From: Marinomonas rhizomae
Lineage (GTDB): Bacteria; Pseudomonadota; Gammaproteobacteria; Pseudomonadales; Marinomonadaceae
DNA length: 64,000 nt
Assembly (NCBI RefSeq): GCF_003315485.1
Contig: NZ_QNSE01000010.1
Span: 62,001 to 126,000 of the forward strand
Direction: 5' to 3'
Shown piece by piece: positions 52,585 to 63,221 of the stretch (within the stretch, counting starts at the first letter, position 1; each line of letters starts with the position of its first letter). A model generated the notes under the pieces. That model ran no database searches. It saw nothing but the letters and a program-made list of their open reading frames with translations, and had not been told where the DNA came from. A program made the translations under genes and the position numbers.

Positions 52585-52624
52585 AAAAAAAACAGCTACC
52601 TACTCAACGCAGGCAACTGTTTTA
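52585..52624 (-). terminator. Leaky terminator between bmpA-like and ATPase genes
   Basis: On the minus strand AAAACAG pairs with CTGTTTT at the base, with an inner GCCT/AGG pairing, and the T-run covers eight bases (52592-52585). It lies just after the binding-protein gene, so most transcripts may end here and leave the transporter genes at lower level. Confidence 0.72.
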
Positions 52625-52633
52625 TGCTGTAAC

Positions 52634-53626
52634 TTAGTAGTTACAGGTATTATCTGACATATAGTCATGAACCTTAATTTCACCACTTACGATTTTCGTA
52701 CGAATGGCTTTAATTTTCGTTTTCATGTCAGCTGTAATTAAGCTCGCATTGTTGTCATCTAGCGCCCAATCAACACCACCTTCAGCCAAACCTAGAACAA
52801 CCATTCCTGGCTTCCAAGTTCCTGCAGCGGCATCTTTATACGTTTTGTAAGCCGCTTGATCTACTCGTTTAACCATAGAGGTCAGCATCGTACCTGGTTG
52901 GATATGGTTTTGGTTTGAATCTACACCAATCGCCAATTTACCATCATCTTTTGCGGCCTGATACACACCGATACCTGTGCCACCTGCCGCCGCGAAGACG
53001 ACATCTGAACCTTTAGAGAACTGGCTTTTTGCCAATTCGGATCCTTTAGTTGGGTCGTTAAAAGCCGCGCCTGTGGAACCCGTCATATTCTGTAAAATTG
53101 TTGCGCTAGAGGACTGGTATTTAACACCCTGCTCATAACCACAAGCAAACTTGCGAATCAGAGGAATATCCATACCACCAACAAAGCTTACCGTATCGGT
53201 TTTAGAGGCCATAGCCGCCAAAGCACCAACTAAGAAAGAACCTTCCTGCTCTTTAAAAACAACAGATTGAACGTTTGGAAGATCGATAACACCATCAATA
53301 ATAGTGAAGTTGACTTCTGGGAAGTCTTTAGCCACTTTCTCAACAGCAGACGTCATGTTGAAACCAACAGTAACGATAGGAGAATAACCACGTTTTGCAA
53401 GGCGACGTAAGCCTTGCTCTACCTGAGCTTCATTCTTAGGCTCAAATTCACGAACCTTAATACCTGTCTCAGCCGTGTATTCTTTCACGCCATTGTAGAC
53501 GCCTTCGTTAAAAGACTTATCGAATTTGCCTGCTTGGTCATACACAACCGCAGGCTCTGTTGCAGCGTGAGCTATGGTTGATGAGATAGCAAGCGCTGTA
53601 ACGGACGCTAGAAAGACAGCTTTCAT
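52634..53626 (-). CDS. BMP-family nucleoside-binding protein
   Basis: 330-aa periplasmic binding protein (BMP/Med family). Signal peptide (MKAVFLASVTALAISSTIAH, cleaved before TEPAVV). VYDQAGKFDKSFNEGVYNGV, GFNMTSAVEKVAKDFPEVNF, and VVFAAAGGTGIGVYQAAKDD are family segments. GAGGAATTGG precedes the ATG. Neighbouring cdd supports nucleoside (cytidine-like) ligand. The hairpin behind it favours excess over the ATPase and permeases. Confidence 0.92.
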   Translation of the reverse strand: MKAVFLASVTALAISSTIAHAATEPAVVYDQAGKFDKSFNEGVYNGVKEYTAETGIKVREFEPKNEAQVEQGLRRLAKRGYSPIVTVGFNMTSAVEKVAKDFPEVNFTIIDGVIDLPNVQSVVFKEQEGSFLVGALAAMASKTDTVSFVGGMDIPLIRKFACGYEQGVKYQSSSATILQNMTGSTGAAFNDPTKGSELAKSQFSKGSDVVFAAAGGTGIGVYQAAKDDGKLAIGVDSNQNHIQPGTMLTSMVKRVDQAAYKTYKDAAAGTWKPGMVVLGLAEGGVDWALDDNNASLITADMKTKIKAIRTKIVSGEIKVHDYMSDNTCNY

Positions 53627-53863
53627 TCCAATTCCTCTTATATATGTAATGTAATCTAGGCTTTATTATAAACTCTGCCTAACTGGTCAAAAATAAACCG
53701 ATTAGCGGAATACCGCAATGTAATCTGCACATTTTAAGCAATATTTTTACTCATATTGGCAATAAAAATAACTTTATCTATGCCGATTTGGTCAGCTCTT
53801 GGATTCACACTGACTAAACAGCAATTCTTGTGCCGCCATTCTCATGTTGAAAATACGCCACGC

Positions 53864-54682
53864 TCAAGATTGGCATTTTGAACAAAAAACCGTACTACGC
53901 TGAGCCTGACGAACTTCCTTCAGTGTTGTACCACATGCGACACACGCCTTATTCGCTCTACCGTAAACGGCCAATTCCTGTTTGAAATAACCAGGTTTTC
54001 CGTCACCACCAACAAAATCTTTTAATGTTGTACCGCCCTGTTTAATAGCCGCTGCTAGCACCAATTTAATGCACTCTACCAAGCGAGCCAAACGAGCTTT
54101 ACTTATTTTTCCTGCCAAACGATCAGGGCGAATGCCAGCTTTAAACAGTGCTTCATTCGCATAAATATTCCCCACACCGACAACAACTTTGCTGTCCATG
54201 ATGAAGGTCTTAATTGGCACCTTGCGTCCCTTCGCCCGAACATACAGCATATCGGCATTAAAAAGCTCTGACAGCGGCTCTGGACCTAAATGCTTAATAA
54301 GCTCATGCTCGTTCCAGTCTTCTACTGTCCACAGGATAGCACCAAATCGGCGCGGATCAGTGTACCTCAGCCACACATCACCATCGGCAAAACAAAAATC
54401 CACATGATCATGAAACAGCGGCGGCGTCTCAGCTGGCACGAAATATAAGCTTCCAGACATTCCTAGATGAACAATCAAAGTACCTTTTAAGGTATGAATA
54501 CCAATGTATTTGCCACGACGAGAAAGATGAGTAATTTCCTCACCTACCATTTCTGAGCTTAGCTCAGGCGTGATTAACCAGCGTAGCTTTGGCTGGCGAA
54601 TATCGACCCTAGCAAGAGTGCGCCCCACTAATTTGGGTTCGATGCCACGTAACGTGGTTTCTACTTCTGGTAATTCAGGCAT
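53864..54682 (-). CDS. mutM: Formamidopyrimidine-DNA glycosylase
   Basis: 272-aa bifunctional glycosylase/AP lyase removing 8-oxoguanine. N-terminal PELPEVETTLRGIEP has the catalytic Pro2 and Glu3; KYIGIHTLKGTLIVHLGMSG holds the conserved Lys; GVGNIYANEALFKAGIRPDR is the helix-two-turn-helix region; the C-terminal zinc finger is CVACG ... CSKCQ. GAGGTG precedes the ATG. Confidence 0.97.
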   Translation of the reverse strand: MPELPEVETTLRGIEPKLVGRTLARVDIRQPKLRWLITPELSSEMVGEEITHLSRRGKYIGIHTLKGTLIVHLGMSGSLYFVPAETPPLFHDHVDFCFADGDVWLRYTDPRRFGAILWTVEDWNEHELIKHLGPEPLSELFNADMLYVRAKGRKVPIKTFIMDSKVVVGVGNIYANEALFKAGIRPDRLAGKISKARLARLVECIKLVLAAAIKQGGTTLKDFVGGDGKPGYFKQELAVYGRANKACVACGTTLKEVRQAQRSTVFCSKCQS

Positions 54683-54799
54683 GGTTCACCTCAATGATGA
54701 CTAAATACATACAGACAATACTGAGTAAAAAAATAAAGTGCAGCTACTAATTGCCGCAGAAAACATTGACCAAATGAACAACTAGCTTCTACTAGATAC

Positions 54800-54825
54800 A
54801 AAAAAACCGACTCAATGAGTCGGTT
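54800..54825 (-). terminator. Terminator of rpmBG
   Basis: On the minus strand AACCGACT (54825-54818) pairs with AGTCGGTT (54812-54805) over a short loop, followed by T-run 54806-54800. It lies 21 nt after the rpmG stop. Confidence 0.9.
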
Positions 54826-54846
54826 CCTTTTGACAAAAAGCAAAAA

Positions 54847-55017
54847 TTATTTAATTTTCGCTTCTTTGTACATAACGTGCTTACGTACAACTGGATCAAA
54901 CTTTTTCATTTCAAGTTTGTCCGGAGTATTTCGCTTGTTCTTGTCAGTTGTGTAAAAGTGACCAGTACCAGCAGAAGATACCATGCGAATTAGATCGCGA
55001 GCGCCTTTAGAAGCCAT
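54847..55017 (-). CDS. rpmG: 50S ribosomal protein L33
   Basis: 56-aa ribosomal protein translated from ATG 55017: [20 protein letters not shown] opens the protein and [17 protein letters not shown] ends it, nearly identical in pattern to E. coli L33 (55 aa). No paired zinc cysteines, so this is the zinc-independent type. It follows rpmB by 11 nt, the conserved rpmBG arrangement. Confidence 0.97.
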   Translation of the reverse strand: MASKGARDLIRMVSSAGTGHFYTTDKNKRNTPDKLEMKKFDPVVRKHVMYKEAKIK

Positions 55018-55028
55018 GATTCAGATCC

Positions 55029-55265
55029 TTATACTTTTTCGCCGTTAGCGCGCATTTCAACAAGAACTGTTTCAATGCCCTTTTTATCGATAATACGCAT
55101 ACCTTTAGAAGATACACGTAAACGGATGTAACGGTTTTCACCTTCGACCCAAAAACGGTGCCAATGAAGGTTAGGAAGAAAACGACGCTTAGTACGGCGT
55201 TTTGAGTGAGAAACGTTATTACCTGTAATAGGACGTTTCCCAGTAACTTGACATACGCGAGACAT
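55029..55265 (-). CDS. rpmB: 50S ribosomal protein L28
   Basis: 78-aa ribosomal protein. [20 protein letters not shown] and [20 protein letters not shown] are L28 signatures, with the C-terminal [16 protein letters not shown]. It leads the rpmB-rpmG operon; mutM nearby is a common gammaproteobacterial neighbour. Confidence 0.98.
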   Translation of the reverse strand: MSRVCQVTGKRPITGNNVSHSKRRTKRRFLPNLHWHRFWVEGENRYIRLRVSSKGMRIIDKKGIETVLVEMRANGEKV

Positions 55266-55456
55266 AATTAAATACCTTTTGCTATCCAGAAAGATTATTG
55301 GAAGTGTTTCACTTCCTCAGGCGGAGCATGATTCCTTATGAATCAAAAAAATCCCATACCGAGGATATAGCGGCGCGCATTTTCCCATAAGCCAACCCAT
55401 TGAGCAATTCTTTTGTTAAAAAAATGATCAACCCAACAAAATCACATCCATCTTAA

Positions 55457-56374
55457 CTATGCTTTTGCAGGCAATCTTTTTCTAAAAGATTGCACTTTCA
55501 TCAACCCCAACGCAAATAACATCCCTAAGACAACACATATAATTCCCGTCACCTCAATCCAAGTAACCACTTCATGCAGAATAATAACACCTAAGCAAAG
55601 TGCAAAAGGAGGCACAAGTGCCGCGAACACAGCCCCTTTCGCAGCACCTAAAAGAGAAACACTTTTGGAATAACTATACAGAGCAAAAATCGCCACTAAT
55701 ACCCCTTGAAAAGCTCCTTGTACCAACAGCGTAGAGATAGATAAATGCGTAAATAAGGCATCCTGATTAACAACATAAAGAGGCAAACAAACCAAACCAG
55801 ACACCACTGAAACCATCGCCGTTGCAACCCACGCCTTCAGCCCCCAATATTTACTAAACAAAGTAAAACTAGCCCACAATGCACCACATCCTACAAACAT
55901 TAAGTCCCCTAAAGCAACTTGAGCGTCCATTCGGCCAAAATTACTCAAACCTACAAACAACACCCCCAAGATAATCATCAAAACACCAATTAAGCGCTGA
56001 CGAGTTAAGGTTTCCGACAACAAAAATACACTACCCATTGTCGAAAAAACCAACATACAACTCGGCGCAATAATCCCAAAGTGCGCACTAGACGAAAGAG
56101 CTATTCCTTCCATCGCCAACCAAACATAGGGCATTCCGGCTCCAATAGCCAAAATAAGCCCCTTAGTACAAAGCAACCGCAATGAAACCGAGCAATAAAA
56201 TAAAACAGGCAATAAGATCACACCTGAAAAACCAAAGCGTAAAATGGTAATCTCTATAGAAGTAATATTTTGTATTTGTGCCAATTTCGATATTACAGGC
56301 CAGCTACCCCAAATTAATGACGCAACCAACCCCGTGCATACCCCCAAAATAATATCTTTCGTTTTAATTTCCAT
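55457..56374 (-). CDS. EamA/DMT-family transporter
   Basis: 305-aa inner-membrane transporter with ten hydrophobic segments in two EamA repeats (GLVASLIWGSWPVISKLAQI; LMFVGCGALWASFTLFSKYW). ATG 56374 has GGAG 7 nt upstream; ATG 56389 would overlap that SD. DMT exporters handle amino acids or metabolites; substrate unknown. It is divergent from an Lrp-type regulator, its likely controller. Confidence 0.9.
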   Translation of the reverse strand: MEIKTKDIILGVCTGLVASLIWGSWPVISKLAQIQNITSIEITILRFGFSGVILLPVLFYCSVSLRLLCTKGLILAIGAGMPYVWLAMEGIALSSSAHFGIIAPSCMLVFSTMGSVFLLSETLTRQRLIGVLMIILGVLFVGLSNFGRMDAQVALGDLMFVGCGALWASFTLFSKYWGLKAWVATAMVSVVSGLVCLPLYVVNQDALFTHLSISTLLVQGAFQGVLVAIFALYSYSKSVSLLGAAKGAVFAALVPPFALCLGVIILHEVVTWIEVTGIICVVLGMLFALGLMKVQSFRKRLPAKA

Positions 56375-56496
56375 CACACCACTCCTCATTGGTTTTTCTC
56401 CATTTTAAGTGCACACTGAAACCAACACGCTGCTAAACACACAAAAAATTAGCGTATTAGCTGCATATATTTTAATTTTTTGAGGATTTTCTGCGC

Positions 56497-56952
56497 ATGG
56501 ATTCTTTTGACTATCAAATTTTGAAAATAATACAAAATAACAACCGCCAAACGACTGAGGACATAGGACTACAAATAGGACTCTCTGCTACGGCCGTACA
56601 AAGAAGGCTAAAAGCGTTAAGACAATCCGGTGTGATAGAAAAAGAAATAGCCATACTTAATCCCTCTGAATTAAGTGGTCACATATTAGTAATTGTTGAA
56701 GTCGTATTAGTGCAAGACGGGACCTCAGCCATCAACAACTTCAAAAAGAAGACAAAAAACTACCCAGAAGTGCAGCAATCTTATTATGTTGCAGGCAAGA
56801 ATGATTTCATTTTAGTTATTGCAGCCAAAAGCATGCATAGATACGACATCATCACACAAGAGCTGTTTTTAGATGATGAAAGCATCCTTAAATTTCATTC
56901 AAATGTTGTGATGGCCAATGTCAAAGTTGGTTTAGATATACCTCTTCCATAA
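56497..56952 (+). CDS. Lrp/AsnC-family regulator
   Basis: 151 aa: HTH at about 1-50 (LKIIQNNNRQTTEDIGLQIG, LSATAVQRRLKALRQSGVIE) and a C-terminal RAM ligand-binding domain (VVLVQDGTSAINNFKKKTKN; QQSYYVAGKNDFILVIAAKS). Divergent from the DMT exporter, as is typical of amino-acid-responsive exporter pairs. The 120-bp shared region is AT-rich without an obvious strict palindrome. Confidence 0.92.
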   Translation: MDSFDYQILKIIQNNNRQTTEDIGLQIGLSATAVQRRLKALRQSGVIEKEIAILNPSELSGHILVIVEVVLVQDGTSAINNFKKKTKNYPEVQQSYYVAGKNDFILVIAAKSMHRYDIITQELFLDDESILKFHSNVVMANVKVGLDIPLP

Positions 56953-57285
56953 AAACGGTCACGCCAACCTCTTTACTAACAACGAATTCAGAAGACACTT
57001 GTAACTTTCCTTATATGAGCTTGAGATTAAGGCTCAATTCAAATTAAATTTATTCTCTAAAATATTGATATATTACATTTTCTAACAGCCCCGATATTCT
57101 ATTTGCTACTAATCACGAGGAAAGTGCAGCTCGACTGAATAATAGTCGCAACAACATGACCCACAGCCTTTACCACTAGTAGGTTTTATAAGTCGGGAAG
57201 CTATAAAAGGCTCTGCGTAGCTGCCGTTTAGCTAAGGTGCTTTTTCCAAGCATTACAAACGAAGTCATAGGTAAAAGTATCAACC
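56953..57285. other. 333-bp region without a supported gene
   Basis: I find no gene here. It is AT-rich in the first half. A perfect 7-bp inverted repeat TTTTATA (57184-57190) with TATAAAA (57202-57208) surrounds 11 nt, but lacks a terminator tail. It separates core genes from the ParDE-like pair. Confidence 0.4.
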
Positions 57286-57579
57286 TTAGTAAGCTTCTTC
57301 TTTACTATGCCGAACTCGTACTATAACAACTCGATTCAATTTTTCCTGTCGATAACGGATGACGTATTCGCCTGCACCGAAAGCCAAGATCAAATCTCTA
57401 TAATCAACAAGGTCTTCCACTGGCACACCCGCTTCAGGACTTTCTTGTAGAAGGTTCACACCTTCCATAATTCGTTTGGCAGCACGCTGTGCCGATCGAG
57501 GGTTTTCTGATTTGATAAAGTTTCTAAGACGAAAAACATCTCTAGATGCACTCGGTAACCAGACTATTTCACAGGGCAT
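57286..57579 (-). CDS. RelE/ParE-family toxin
   Basis: 97-aa toxin. MPCEIVWLPSASRDVFRLRN, then IKSENPRSAQRAAKRIMEGV and GAGEYVIRYRQEKLNRVVIV with VRHSKEE match the ParE/RelE superfamily. ParE-type members poison gyrase and RelE-type cut mRNA; the two are hard to separate here, but an RHH antitoxin favours ParE. It overlaps the antitoxin by 16 nt. Confidence 0.9.
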   Translation of the reverse strand: MPCEIVWLPSASRDVFRLRNFIKSENPRSAQRAAKRIMEGVNLLQESPEAGVPVEDLVDYRDLILAFGAGEYVIRYRQEKLNRVVIVRVRHSKEEAY

Positions 57580-57827
57580 GTTTTCTCCTGATTACTTCCC
57601 CAAGATTCTAGCCATTCAGTCATAGTGTCATTACTTATCGCGCCCCCTGTTTCTTGGTACTCTTCCCAACGCGCCATTGTCAGCTCATTTTCGCGCTGCT
57701 TGCGCTCTTCCTCTTCTATATAGCGCGTTAATGCTTCTTTGGCCAAAAAGCTTTTGGAACGCTGAGTCTTTGCAGCCAAAGCACTTAAACGACTTTCAAG
57801 CTGCTTGTCTAATCGAACTCCTAACAT
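57564..57827 (-). CDS. Ribbon-helix-helix antitoxin
   Basis: 87 aa from ATG 57827, with AGGTGA 5-6 nt upstream; the frame runs on to 57944 but that leader lacks an SD. MLGVRLDKQLESRLSALAAK and TQRSKSFLAKEALTRYIEEE form the ribbon-helix-helix domain, followed by an acidic toxin-binding tail. It is the antitoxin-first order of ParDE/RelBE. Confidence 0.88.
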   Translation of the reverse strand: MLGVRLDKQLESRLSALAAKTQRSKSFLAKEALTRYIEEEERKQRENELTMARWEEYQETGGAISNDTMTEWLESWGSNQEKTCPVK

Positions 57828-57996
57828 AAGATCACCTGTTCGCGATTGTTGTACACTATTTAACAACGATAGCACAACACTCTTCCCGACCTCCATTTTT
57901 CTTCTTCGTGTGTTTGTTCGAAATACAGTGACTTGAAAGTGCATTTAAAGCGAATAAAGCAACCAAATAAGCTCCTTAACCTAGGTCAAAACAAAC

Positions 57997-58671
57997 CTAC
58001 ACCAACCCTCTTTCTGCCAAGGACACAGGCGATCCATCGCCAACCACAAAGTGATCGAGCAATCGCACATCAACAAGATCTAGCGCGCGTTTGATTTTAT
58101 CGGTAATACTGATATCAGCCTGACTAGGCTCGGCTACGCCACTTGGGTGATTATGGGCGAGGATTACCGCAGCGGCATTATATTGTAGTGCTGCCTTCAC
58201 AACTTCACGAGGATAAACCGCGGCGGCATCGATAGTGCCCATAAAAAGCTCTTGGTAGCGGATCAATCTATGTTGGGTATCTAAGAAAAGCACCGCGAAA
58301 ACTTCTCGCGGAGAGTGACGTAGCTGGGAAGAAAGGTAAGTTCTAACATGTTCCGCGCTGGTAAACACGGTTTCGCGCATTAGCTGCTCTTGCAGATGGC
58401 GCTTGGACATTTCCAGTACAGCTTGCAGTTGAGTATATTTTGCATCACCTAAGCCAAAGCCTTGGCAAAACTCTTCACGGCTCGCTGACAACAAAGAACG
58501 CAAACCACCAAACTGAATCAGCACTTGCCGAGCTAGCTCGACGGCGCTGATGCCTTGAGTTCCCGTACGAAGAAAAATTGCTAACAGTTCGGAGTCACTT
58601 AATGCACCTGCACCTTGCTGAATTAATTTTTCACGCGGCCTTTCTTGTTCCGGCCAATGCTTAATACTCAT
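57997..58671 (-). CDS. radC: RadC/JAB-domain protein
   Basis: 224-aa protein. N-terminal helix-hairpin-helix-like part ([20 protein letters not shown], then [20 protein letters not shown]) and a C-terminal JAB/MPN metal domain with [20 protein letters not shown] (HxH...D). The name derives from a disputed repair phenotype; actual function is uncertain. It is divergent from coaBC, as in many gammaproteobacteria. Confidence 0.93.
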   Translation of the reverse strand: MSIKHWPEQERPREKLIQQGAGALSDSELLAIFLRTGTQGISAVELARQVLIQFGGLRSLLSASREEFCQGFGLGDAKYTQLQAVLEMSKRHLQEQLMRETVFTSAEHVRTYLSSQLRHSPREVFAVLFLDTQHRLIRYQELFMGTIDAAAVYPREVVKAALQYNAAAVILAHNHPSGVAEPSQADISITDKIKRALDLVDVRLLDHFVVGDGSPVSLAERGLV

Positions 58672-58808
58672 GATCTACTCCTTGATACATGATAATCTTG
58701 CTCTAATTTAGACAAGCAAATGGTAGCGGCGATGTCACATTCACCGCAGAAGGCTTCCTGCCTTACTTGCTAACCTTATCTACCACAGATCGAATTGAGA
58801 AGTTTTTT

Positions 58809-60032
58809 ATGTCAAATCTCGTTCAAAAACGCATTTTATTAGGTATTACAGGCGGCATCGCAGCCTATAAAAGCATCGAGTTAATTCGTTTATTAACCAA
58901 AGCCGGTGCAGAAGTCCAAGTCGTTTTAACCGAAGGAGCAAAGGCCTTTGTGACTGAGATGACACTCCAAGCGATTTCCGGCCACACTGTTCGTAGCACC
59001 TTATTAGATCCAAATGCCGAAGCGGGTATGGGACACATTGAACTGGCTAAGTGGGCCGACTTAATCGTCATTGTACCTGCTTCTGCTGATTTTATGGCGC
59101 GTTATGCACAAGGTATGGCAAACGACTTATTAAGCACCTTGTGTTTAGCCACAGAGTCACCTGTCTTGCTTGCCCCTGCAATGAACCAAGCCATGTGGCG
59201 TCACCCTGCAACACAAGCCAATGCGAACTTGCTCAATAAGCGAGGCGTTTTAAACATTGGACCTGCCGATGGTGCGCAAGCCTGTGGTGATATCGGGCCT
59301 GGTCGCATGAGCGAGCCGAATGATATTTTTGATGCTGTTATTACGCATTTCCAAAGTTCGCCTATTAAACAAGATCTCACTGGTCAGCACTGGGTCATTA
59401 CCGCAGGCCCGACGATGGAAGCCATCGACCCCGTTCGCTATATCAGTAATCACAGCTCAGGAAAAATGGGTTACGCTCTTGCCAAAGCCGCGATTGCCCG
59501 TGGGGCGAAAGTCACGCTAATAAGTGGCCCCGTTCAGATACCATCACCAATAGGAGCGAATGTCATTGCAGTAAAAAGTGCTGACGAGATGCTAACCGCG
59601 TGCGAACAAAGCATGAGCACGCAAGCTGATGTCTTCATTGGAGCCGCTGCGGTTGCCGACTTCAAGATGAAAGCTGCCAGTGATCAAAAAATGAAGAAGC
59701 AATCTGATACAAATGAAGTCACCCTGACCTTAGTTAAAAATCCAGATATCATCGCCACACTCGCTCAACAATACTGTGCCAAAACCATGGTTGGCTTTGC
59801 TGCTGAAACACAAAATGTCATCGAATACGCGAAAAGCAAACTAGAGCGAAAAGGTCTGGATATTATTGTCGCCAATGATGTCTCGCGCACTGACATCGGT
59901 TTTAATCAAGATGAAAACCAAGTCACCGTGATCACAAAGGACAACACTTGGTCGCCAGATAAAGCCGCAAAAAGTGAACTAGCCAATCAACTCGTTGAGT
60001 TTATTCAGCAGCACATTAAGTCTGCGCCTTAA
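58809..60032 (+). CDS. coaBC: Bifunctional phosphopantothenoylcysteine decarboxylase/synthetase
   Basis: 407-aa coenzyme A biosynthesis enzyme (Dfp). CoaC half: [20 protein letters not shown], the H-containing [20 protein letters not shown] and APAMNQAMW. CoaB half: [20 protein letters not shown] and [12 protein letters not shown], then [16 protein letters not shown] 58809 with GAGAAG upstream is preferred over the frame opening at 58767. Confidence 0.97.
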   Translation: MSNLVQKRILLGITGGIAAYKSIELIRLLTKAGAEVQVVLTEGAKAFVTEMTLQAISGHTVRSTLLDPNAEAGMGHIELAKWADLIVIVPASADFMARYAQGMANDLLSTLCLATESPVLLAPAMNQAMWRHPATQANANLLNKRGVLNIGPADGAQACGDIGPGRMSEPNDIFDAVITHFQSSPIKQDLTGQHWVITAGPTMEAIDPVRYISNHSSGKMGYALAKAAIARGAKVTLISGPVQIPSPIGANVIAVKSADEMLTACEQSMSTQADVFIGAAAVADFKMKAASDQKMKKQSDTNEVTLTLVKNPDIIATLAQQYCAKTMVGFAAETQNVIEYAKSKLERKGLDIIVANDVSRTDIGFNQDENQVTVITKDNTWSPDKAAKSELANQLVEFIQQHIKSAP

Positions 60033-60069
60033 ACCACATCATGCATCAAGAGAAAAAGAGAAGATAACA

Positions 60070-60528
60070 ATGAAACAAGCTATTCAATTAAAAATCCTGA
60101 GCGACAAAATCGGCAAAGAGATCCCATTACCAACTTATGCAACAGAGGGCTCTGCTGGTTTGGACTTGCGTGCTTGTCTTGATCAAGCGATCGACCTTGC
60201 ACCAGGAGAAACAACACTATTACCAACAGGGTTGTCTATTTACATCCAAGATCCGAATTTAGCGGCAACCATTTTGCCACGCTCTGGATTAGGCCATAAA
60301 CATGGGATTGTATTAGGCAACTTAGTGGGTTTAATCGACTCTGATTACCAAGGCGAGCTAATGGTGTCTTGTTGGAACCGTGGCAACACAACATTTACCA
60401 TTGAACCGGGTGAGCGTGTTGCGCAATTAGTTCTACTGCCCGTGGTTCAAGCTGAATTCAATATCGTAACCGAATTCGAAAGCACCGAACGCGGCGAAGG
60501 CGGCTTTGGTCACACAGGCACAAAATAA
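60070..60528 (+). CDS. dut: dUTP diphosphatase
   Basis: 152-aa homotrimeric dUTPase giving dUMP for thymidylate synthesis. The five motifs are present: [48 protein letters not shown] and [14 protein letters not shown] 60070 fits the family start and has GAGAAG upstream; the frame opens earlier inside coaBC. It is followed by a strong terminator rather than algC. Confidence 0.97.
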   Translation: MKQAIQLKILSDKIGKEIPLPTYATEGSAGLDLRACLDQAIDLAPGETTLLPTGLSIYIQDPNLAATILPRSGLGHKHGIVLGNLVGLIDSDYQGELMVSCWNRGNTTFTIEPGERVAQLVLLPVVQAEFNIVTEFESTERGEGGFGHTGTK

Positions 60529-60537
60529 GCAAAAAAC

Positions 60538-60574
60538 ACTCAAAAAAGGTGAGATTAATTCACCTTTTTTGAGT
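60538..60574 (+). terminator. Strong terminator after dut
   Basis: ACTCAAAAAAGGTGA (60538-60552) pairs perfectly with TCACCTTTTTTGAGT (60560-60574), 15 bp over a 7-nt loop. The T6 tract inside the stem and GTTCG after it fit a terminator that may act from either side. Confidence 0.85.
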
Positions 60575-61759
<1,185 letters not shown>

Positions 61760-61819
61760 GAGCTTTCGCTTTTGTTGATATGATTTATAAACAACACTGG
61801 TTAGAAACTGGACATAAAA

Positions 61820-62413
61820 ATGAGCAATAAGAAAAACGATCGTCGCACACAGATATTGCAAGCCCTTGCTCAAATGCTAGAAAGTAGCCCAGGTGCACGC
61901 ATCACTACAGCGGCTTTGGCAAAGCAAGTTGGCGTATCTGAAGCCGCTTTGTATCGTCATTTTCCCAGTAAGGCCAAGATGTTTGAGGGCTTGATAGAGT
62001 TTATTGAAGAAAGCCTCTTCACTCGTATCAACCGAATTGTACAAGAAGAGAGCAATGTAATTACTCGAATAGAAATGATAGTCACATTAGTACTAGGGTT
62101 CGCCGAACAAAACCCTGGCATGTGTCGTTTACTAACGGCTGATGCCTTGGCTGGTGAAACTGAGCGTTTACGAGTTCGTATTACCCAAGTATTTGATCGT
62201 ATTGAAACTCAGCTAAAACAAGTCATTCGTGAAGCAGATTTGAAACAGGGCTTACGACCAGCTATGGGAGTTACTCCTTGTGCGAATTTCCTAATTGCTA
62301 TTATCGAAGGAAAAATACGCCATTACGTTCGTAGCGAGTTTAAAGTTAAGCCAATGGAAATTTGGTCAGAGCAATGGACAGTGTTGGCACAGAACTTGAT
62401 GCTAAATCGCTAA
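61820..62413 (+). CDS. slmA: Nucleoid occlusion factor SlmA (TetR family)
   Basis: 197-aa TetR-family DNA-binding protein. RRTQILQALAQMLESSPGAR and TTAALAKQVGVSEAALYRHF with PSKAKMFEGLIEFIEESLF match E. coli SlmA (198 aa), which binds SBS sites and blocks FtsZ assembly over the nucleoid. The stop lies in the hairpin shared with pyrE. Confidence 0.94.
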   Translation: MSNKKNDRRTQILQALAQMLESSPGARITTAALAKQVGVSEAALYRHFPSKAKMFEGLIEFIEESLFTRINRIVQEESNVITRIEMIVTLVLGFAEQNPGMCRLLTADALAGETERLRVRITQVFDRIETQLKQVIREADLKQGLRPAMGVTPCANFLIAIIEGKIRHYVRSEFKVKPMEIWSEQWTVLAQNLMLNR

Positions 62414-62441
62414 GGCTTGAGGTAAAGTCTCAAACCTTAGC
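62409..62441. terminator. Hairpin between slmA and pyrE
   Basis: GCTAAGG-C-TTGAG (62409-62421) pairs with CTCAA-A-CCTTAGC (62429-62441) over 7 nt; 12 pairs and one mismatch. No clear U-tract, but the convergent position makes a terminator role likely. Confidence 0.6.
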
Positions 62442-62454
62442 ATTTGTATTAGCA

Positions 62455-63102
62455 TTAAATGCCGTATTGCTGACGATATGCTTTAACGGCATCAAGGTGT
62501 TTAGCAAATTCAGGAGAATCCTGTTCTGCCAAATACGTCATGATGTCATTTAAAGATACGATACTAATAACAGGCATACCGAAGTCACGTTCGACTTCTT
62601 GGATAGCAGATAATTCACCTTGGCCTCGTTCTTGACGATCCAAGGCGATAAGAACACCAGCCGGAAGGGCGTTGGCTTGTTGAATAATAGCCATCACTTC
62701 TCGAATGGCGGTTCCCGCTGTAATAACGTCATCGATAATCATGACGTTACCTGCTAACGGAGCCCCTACTAGGGAACCGCCTTCACCGTGAGTTTTTGCT
62801 TCTTTACGGTTGAAAACGTATGGTGTGTCTACATTATGATGGTCATAGAGCGCAACAGCTGTGGTTGTTGCCAATGGAATGCCTTTATAGGCAGGGCCAA
62901 ATAGAACATCAAATGGAACATTTGCTTCCATTAATGAGGTTGCGTAAAAGCGCCCTAGCTTAGCTAGCGCTTGGCCAGAACTAAATAAGCCAGCGTTAAA
63001 AAAGTACGGACTAACGCGACCTGATTTAAGCGTAAATTCGCCAAAACGTAGCACATTTTGCTCGATAGCGAATTCGATAAAGTCTCTTTGGTAAGGTTTC
63101 AT
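62455..63102 (-). CDS. pyrE: Orotate phosphoribosyltransferase
   Basis: 215-aa enzyme making OMP from orotate and PRPP. The PRPP motif [34 protein letters not shown] and [15 protein letters not shown] are typical. ATG 63102 has TGGAG 5 nt upstream; the longer frame (63165) is an artefact. Divergent from crc. Confidence 0.97.
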   Translation of the reverse strand: MKPYQRDFIEFAIEQNVLRFGEFTLKSGRVSPYFFNAGLFSSGQALAKLGRFYATSLMEANVPFDVLFGPAYKGIPLATTTAVALYDHHNVDTPYVFNRKEAKTHGEGGSLVGAPLAGNVMIIDDVITAGTAIREVMAIIQQANALPAGVLIALDRQERGQGELSAIQEVERDFGMPVISIVSLNDIMTYLAEQDSPEFAKHLDAVKAYRQQYGI

Positions 63103-63221
63103 GCCAACTCCAGAAAGATAGTAAATAATACACAACAAAGCGCCGCCAAGAACGAGCGAAGCCATGCCAACATTGGATAGGCGCTAATATAACACACGGC
63201 TAGGAATTGTAGGGACCAGAA

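Noticed and set aside
63103..63165. N-terminal extension of pyrE
   Set aside because: The family starts at MKPYQRDF and there is a good SD for ATG 63102.
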